Of a stretch of 64,000 nucleotides of DNA, positions 62,299 through 64,000 are shown one piece after another. Every line of letters begins with the position of its first letter. The stretch's first letter is position 1. This stretch comes from Pseudomonas sp. RIT409. GTDB lineage: Bacteria > Pseudomonadota > Gammaproteobacteria > Pseudomonadales > Pseudomonadaceae. The DNA lies in NCBI RefSeq assembly GCF_003052515.2, contig NZ_QARE02000001.1:62001-126000 (forward strand), given 5' to 3'. Position numbers and translations under genes: made by a program. The notes under the pieces are model-generated. The model saw only the letters and a program-made list of their open reading frames with translations. It searched no databases and was not told the origin of the DNA.

Positions 62299-62892
62299 AT
62301 GAGCGCCAACCCTCGCATTGCCGACTACCCCATTCACCCGCAATTCACCGACCGCTGGTCGCCTCGCGCATTCACCGGCGAGGGTATCCCCCAAGAAACG
62401 TTGCTGAGCTTTTTTGAAGCGGCACGCTGGGCACCGTCGGCTTACAACTCGCAGCCGTGGCGCTTTCTGTACGCACGTCGCGACACGCCGAACTGGGAAC
62501 GTTTTCTGGGCCTGCTGAACGAGTTCAACCGGGGCTGGGCGCAGCATGCGGCGGCGCTGGTCATCGTGATCTCCAAGACCACCTTCACGGCCCCCGGGGC
62601 CACTGAAGAGACGCCCGCCTTGTGGCACACCTTCGACACCGGGTCGGCCTGGGGCCATTTGGCATTGCAAGCCAGCTTGAGCGGGTGGCATACCCATGGC
62701 ATGGCCGGCTTCGACCAGGAACTGACCCGCAAGGAATTGAAGATCCCGGACGGTTACGCGCTGCATGCCGCTGTCGCCATCGGCAAGCTGGGCGACAAAT
62801 CGAGCCTGCCCGACTACCTGCAAGCCCGCGAAACCCCGAGCCCACGGCGCCCGCTCGCCGAACTGGTCGCCGAAGGGGACTTCAGCTTGTAA
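62299..62892 (+). CDS. Nitroreductase family FMN oxidoreductase
   Basis: The 197-residue protein starts at ATG 62299. FMN-contact motifs RWSPRAFTGEGIPQE, ARWAPSAYNSQPWRF and HLALQASLSGWHTHGMAGFD are intact, and the fold is the dimeric NfsA/FRP type. It would use NAD(P)H to reduce nitro-aromatics, quinones or flavins; the natural substrate is unknown. A 15-bp tandem repeat lies just past its stop. Confidence 0.9.
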   Translation: MSANPRIADYPIHPQFTDRWSPRAFTGEGIPQETLLSFFEAARWAPSAYNSQPWRFLYARRDTPNWERFLGLLNEFNRGWAQHAAALVIVISKTTFTAPGATEETPALWHTFDTGSAWGHLALQASLSGWHTHGMAGFDQELTRKELKIPDGYALHAAVAIGKLGDKSSLPDYLQARETPSPRRPLAELVAEGDFSL

Positions 62893-62916
62893 ACCTGAGC
62901 CCCCTGACCGCACGGA

Positions 62917-62976
62917 TCCGGTCTGGCGCGACCCGGTCTGACGCGACCCGGTCTGGCGAGACCCGGTCTGGCGGGG
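62917..62976. repeat. Four 15-bp tandem repeats between convergent genes
   Basis: The units TCCGGTCTGGCGCGA, CCCGGTCTGACGCGA, CCCGGTCTGGCGAGA and CCCGGTCTGGCGGGG occupy 62917-62976 in register. They end two bases before the stop codon of the minus-strand gene at 62978. This looks like a small VNTR. Confidence 0.9.
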
Positions 62977-62977
62977 C

Positions 62978-63910
62978 TCAGTACCCCTTCTCGAAGTCCA
63001 CTTCCCCGCGCAGGGGTTCACCCGCCGTGTAGGCCGCCAGGTTGTCGACGAACAGGCGGGTCATCGCGGGCGGCGACGTCGGTGCCGAGCTGTGGCCGGT
63101 CAGCAAAAGGCCCCACGCGGTCCAGAACGGATGGCGCTGCGGCAGCGGCTCCTGGCGACAGACATCGATGACCGCGCCCGCCAGATGACCTTCCTTCAAC
63201 GCATTGACCAAATCCGCATCGACCACCGCCACCCCCCGTCCGACATTGATGAACAATGACGATGGCTTGAAATGGGCGAACAGCTTCGCGTCGTAAATGT
63301 CGTGGGTCTGCGGGGTATTGGGCAGCAGGTTGATCACGAAGTCAGCGTCCGCCACCAGGCGGGGCAAGTCGTCCAGCGCGCCGACTTCGAGGAAAGGCGC
63401 CAGCGTACGGGACGTCGAAGCCACGCCATACACCTGCACGCCAAAGGGCGTCAGGAAGCGGGCGACGCTCAGGCCGATGTCACCGGTGCCGACGATCAAT
63501 GCCTTGCGCCCCGCAAGGCTCATGCCTGGCCGGGTGTCCCATTTGCGCTCGACCTGGCTGACCAGACGCGCCAGCACTTCGCGCTCGTGCACCAGCATGT
63601 AGGTCAGGACGAACTCAGCCATGACCTGGCCAAAAATCCCCACGGCCCGTGTCAACCGGTAATCGCGCTGGAGCCCGTCGGCCAGCAGCGGCGTGATACC
63701 GGCCCAGGTCGACTGCAGCCATTGCGGTCGGTGACCCTGACGCAACAGGGTCGCGAGCAGATCAGGCTGTCCCAGCCAGATCGGCGCATCCACCGCCATT
63801 TTTGCCAGCTCGGCAGAGTCGCCGCTGCTGAGGACCTCGATATCGGGAGCGGCCTTGCGAAGCAGGTCGGTGTAAACAGCGTAATCGTGTTCGGCGATCA
63901 GAACGCGCAT
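62978..63910 (-). CDS. D-2-hydroxyacid dehydrogenase (glyoxylate/hydroxypyruvate reductase-like)
   Basis: The 310-residue NAD(P)H enzyme would reduce 2-keto acids such as glyoxylate or hydroxypyruvate. The start is ATG 63910 (MRVLIAEHDYAVY). The dinucleotide-binding motif is GTGDIG (about residue 138). Catalytic Arg is in INVGRG, Glu in CRQEPLPQ and His in LTGHSSAP. A conserved NLLPNTPQTHDIYD segment precedes them. The remaining 90 bases of the window show no feature. Confidence 0.9.
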   Translation of the reverse strand: MRVLIAEHDYAVYTDLLRKAAPDIEVLSSGDSAELAKMAVDAPIWLGQPDLLATLLRQGHRPQWLQSTWAGITPLLADGLQRDYRLTRAVGIFGQVMAEFVLTYMLVHEREVLARLVSQVERKWDTRPGMSLAGRKALIVGTGDIGLSVARFLTPFGVQVYGVASTSRTLAPFLEVGALDDLPRLVADADFVINLLPNTPQTHDIYDAKLFAHFKPSSLFINVGRGVAVVDADLVNALKEGHLAGAVIDVCRQEPLPQRHPFWTAWGLLLTGHSSAPTSPPAMTRLFVDNLAAYTAGEPLRGEVDFEKGY

Positions 63911-64000
63911 GAAATCAAAACTCGAAAAAACAGAACGTGCGACCGCCCTCACCCAGGTTGCCCGCTCAAAGACAGAAACGGATCTGGCGCATGGACAGCC

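Overview
The window reads as a Pseudomonas chromosome segment, probably from the P. fluorescens/P. syringae side of the genus. Support comes from the high GC content, five extragenic inverted REP pairs of the GTAGGAGCG...TTGCCCGCGA type, and a typical Pseudomonas core set: rdgC, prc, a nitrate reductase fused to a CysJ-like flavoprotein, nirBD, an MxtR/CrbS-like symporter-kinase, lpxO-like, cysK, pxpBCA, ptrB and ycgN. All calls come from reading the sequence and translations; no database search was made.

Positions 1-19263 are an accessory surface/secreted-protein locus. It holds five Ig-like repeat proteins: a truncated one at the left edge, two giants at 1076-6109 and 7971-12479, and a two-gene minus-strand operon at 15743-19125. 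The locus also carries a duplicated halovibrin-like secreted protein (6172-7797) and a classical autotransporter (12523-15456). None of the Ig-repeat proteins with a visible N-terminus has a Sec signal peptide. The two giants end in the same Ig (Big_2-like) plus lectin-like tail, and one also carries nine 41-residue RCC1-like repeats. A 41-bp element made of two adjacent inverted repeats lies 60-110 bp upstream of three of the transcription units (977, 7822, 19223). The two bases that differ between copies fall in the loops, so the arms look constrained. This family plus its element is the most unusual part of the window.

Positions 19310-25415 carry a quinone oxidoreductase, the periplasmic protease Prc, a small XRE-regulator operon, a YkvA protein and an FKBP lipoprotein. 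A perfect inverted pair of DnaA boxes lies at 24305-24333. Positions 25693-33031 are the assimilatory nitrate/nitrite block: nasA (large subunit fused to a flavoprotein) is divergent from nirBD. The shared 600-bp gap holds a sigma-54 promoter, an NtrC-type site and leader hairpins ending in intrinsic terminators, the pattern expected for NasT/ANTAR antitermination.

Positions 33291-43710 carry tRNA-Val and tRNA-Asp with their own promoter and terminator, rdgC, a bile-acid-type symporter, an MFS-acyltransferase fusion, a TDT channel, the hybrid kinase and an EamA exporter. Positions 44103-54670 carry an AlgE-type porin with a periplasmic glyoxalase-fold protein, an lpxO-like hydroxylase, cysK, an AsmA-like protein, a MoxR/VWA pair and the 5-oxoprolinase operon pxpBCA, whose pxpA appears to start with TTG. 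Positions 55029-63910 are housekeeping and conserved small genes: DUF2937, a class II amidotransferase, oligopeptidase B, a cyclic-nucleotide-binding protein, a YajD HNH nuclease, a SpoU methyltransferase, YcgN, a nitroreductase and a 2-hydroxyacid dehydrogenase.
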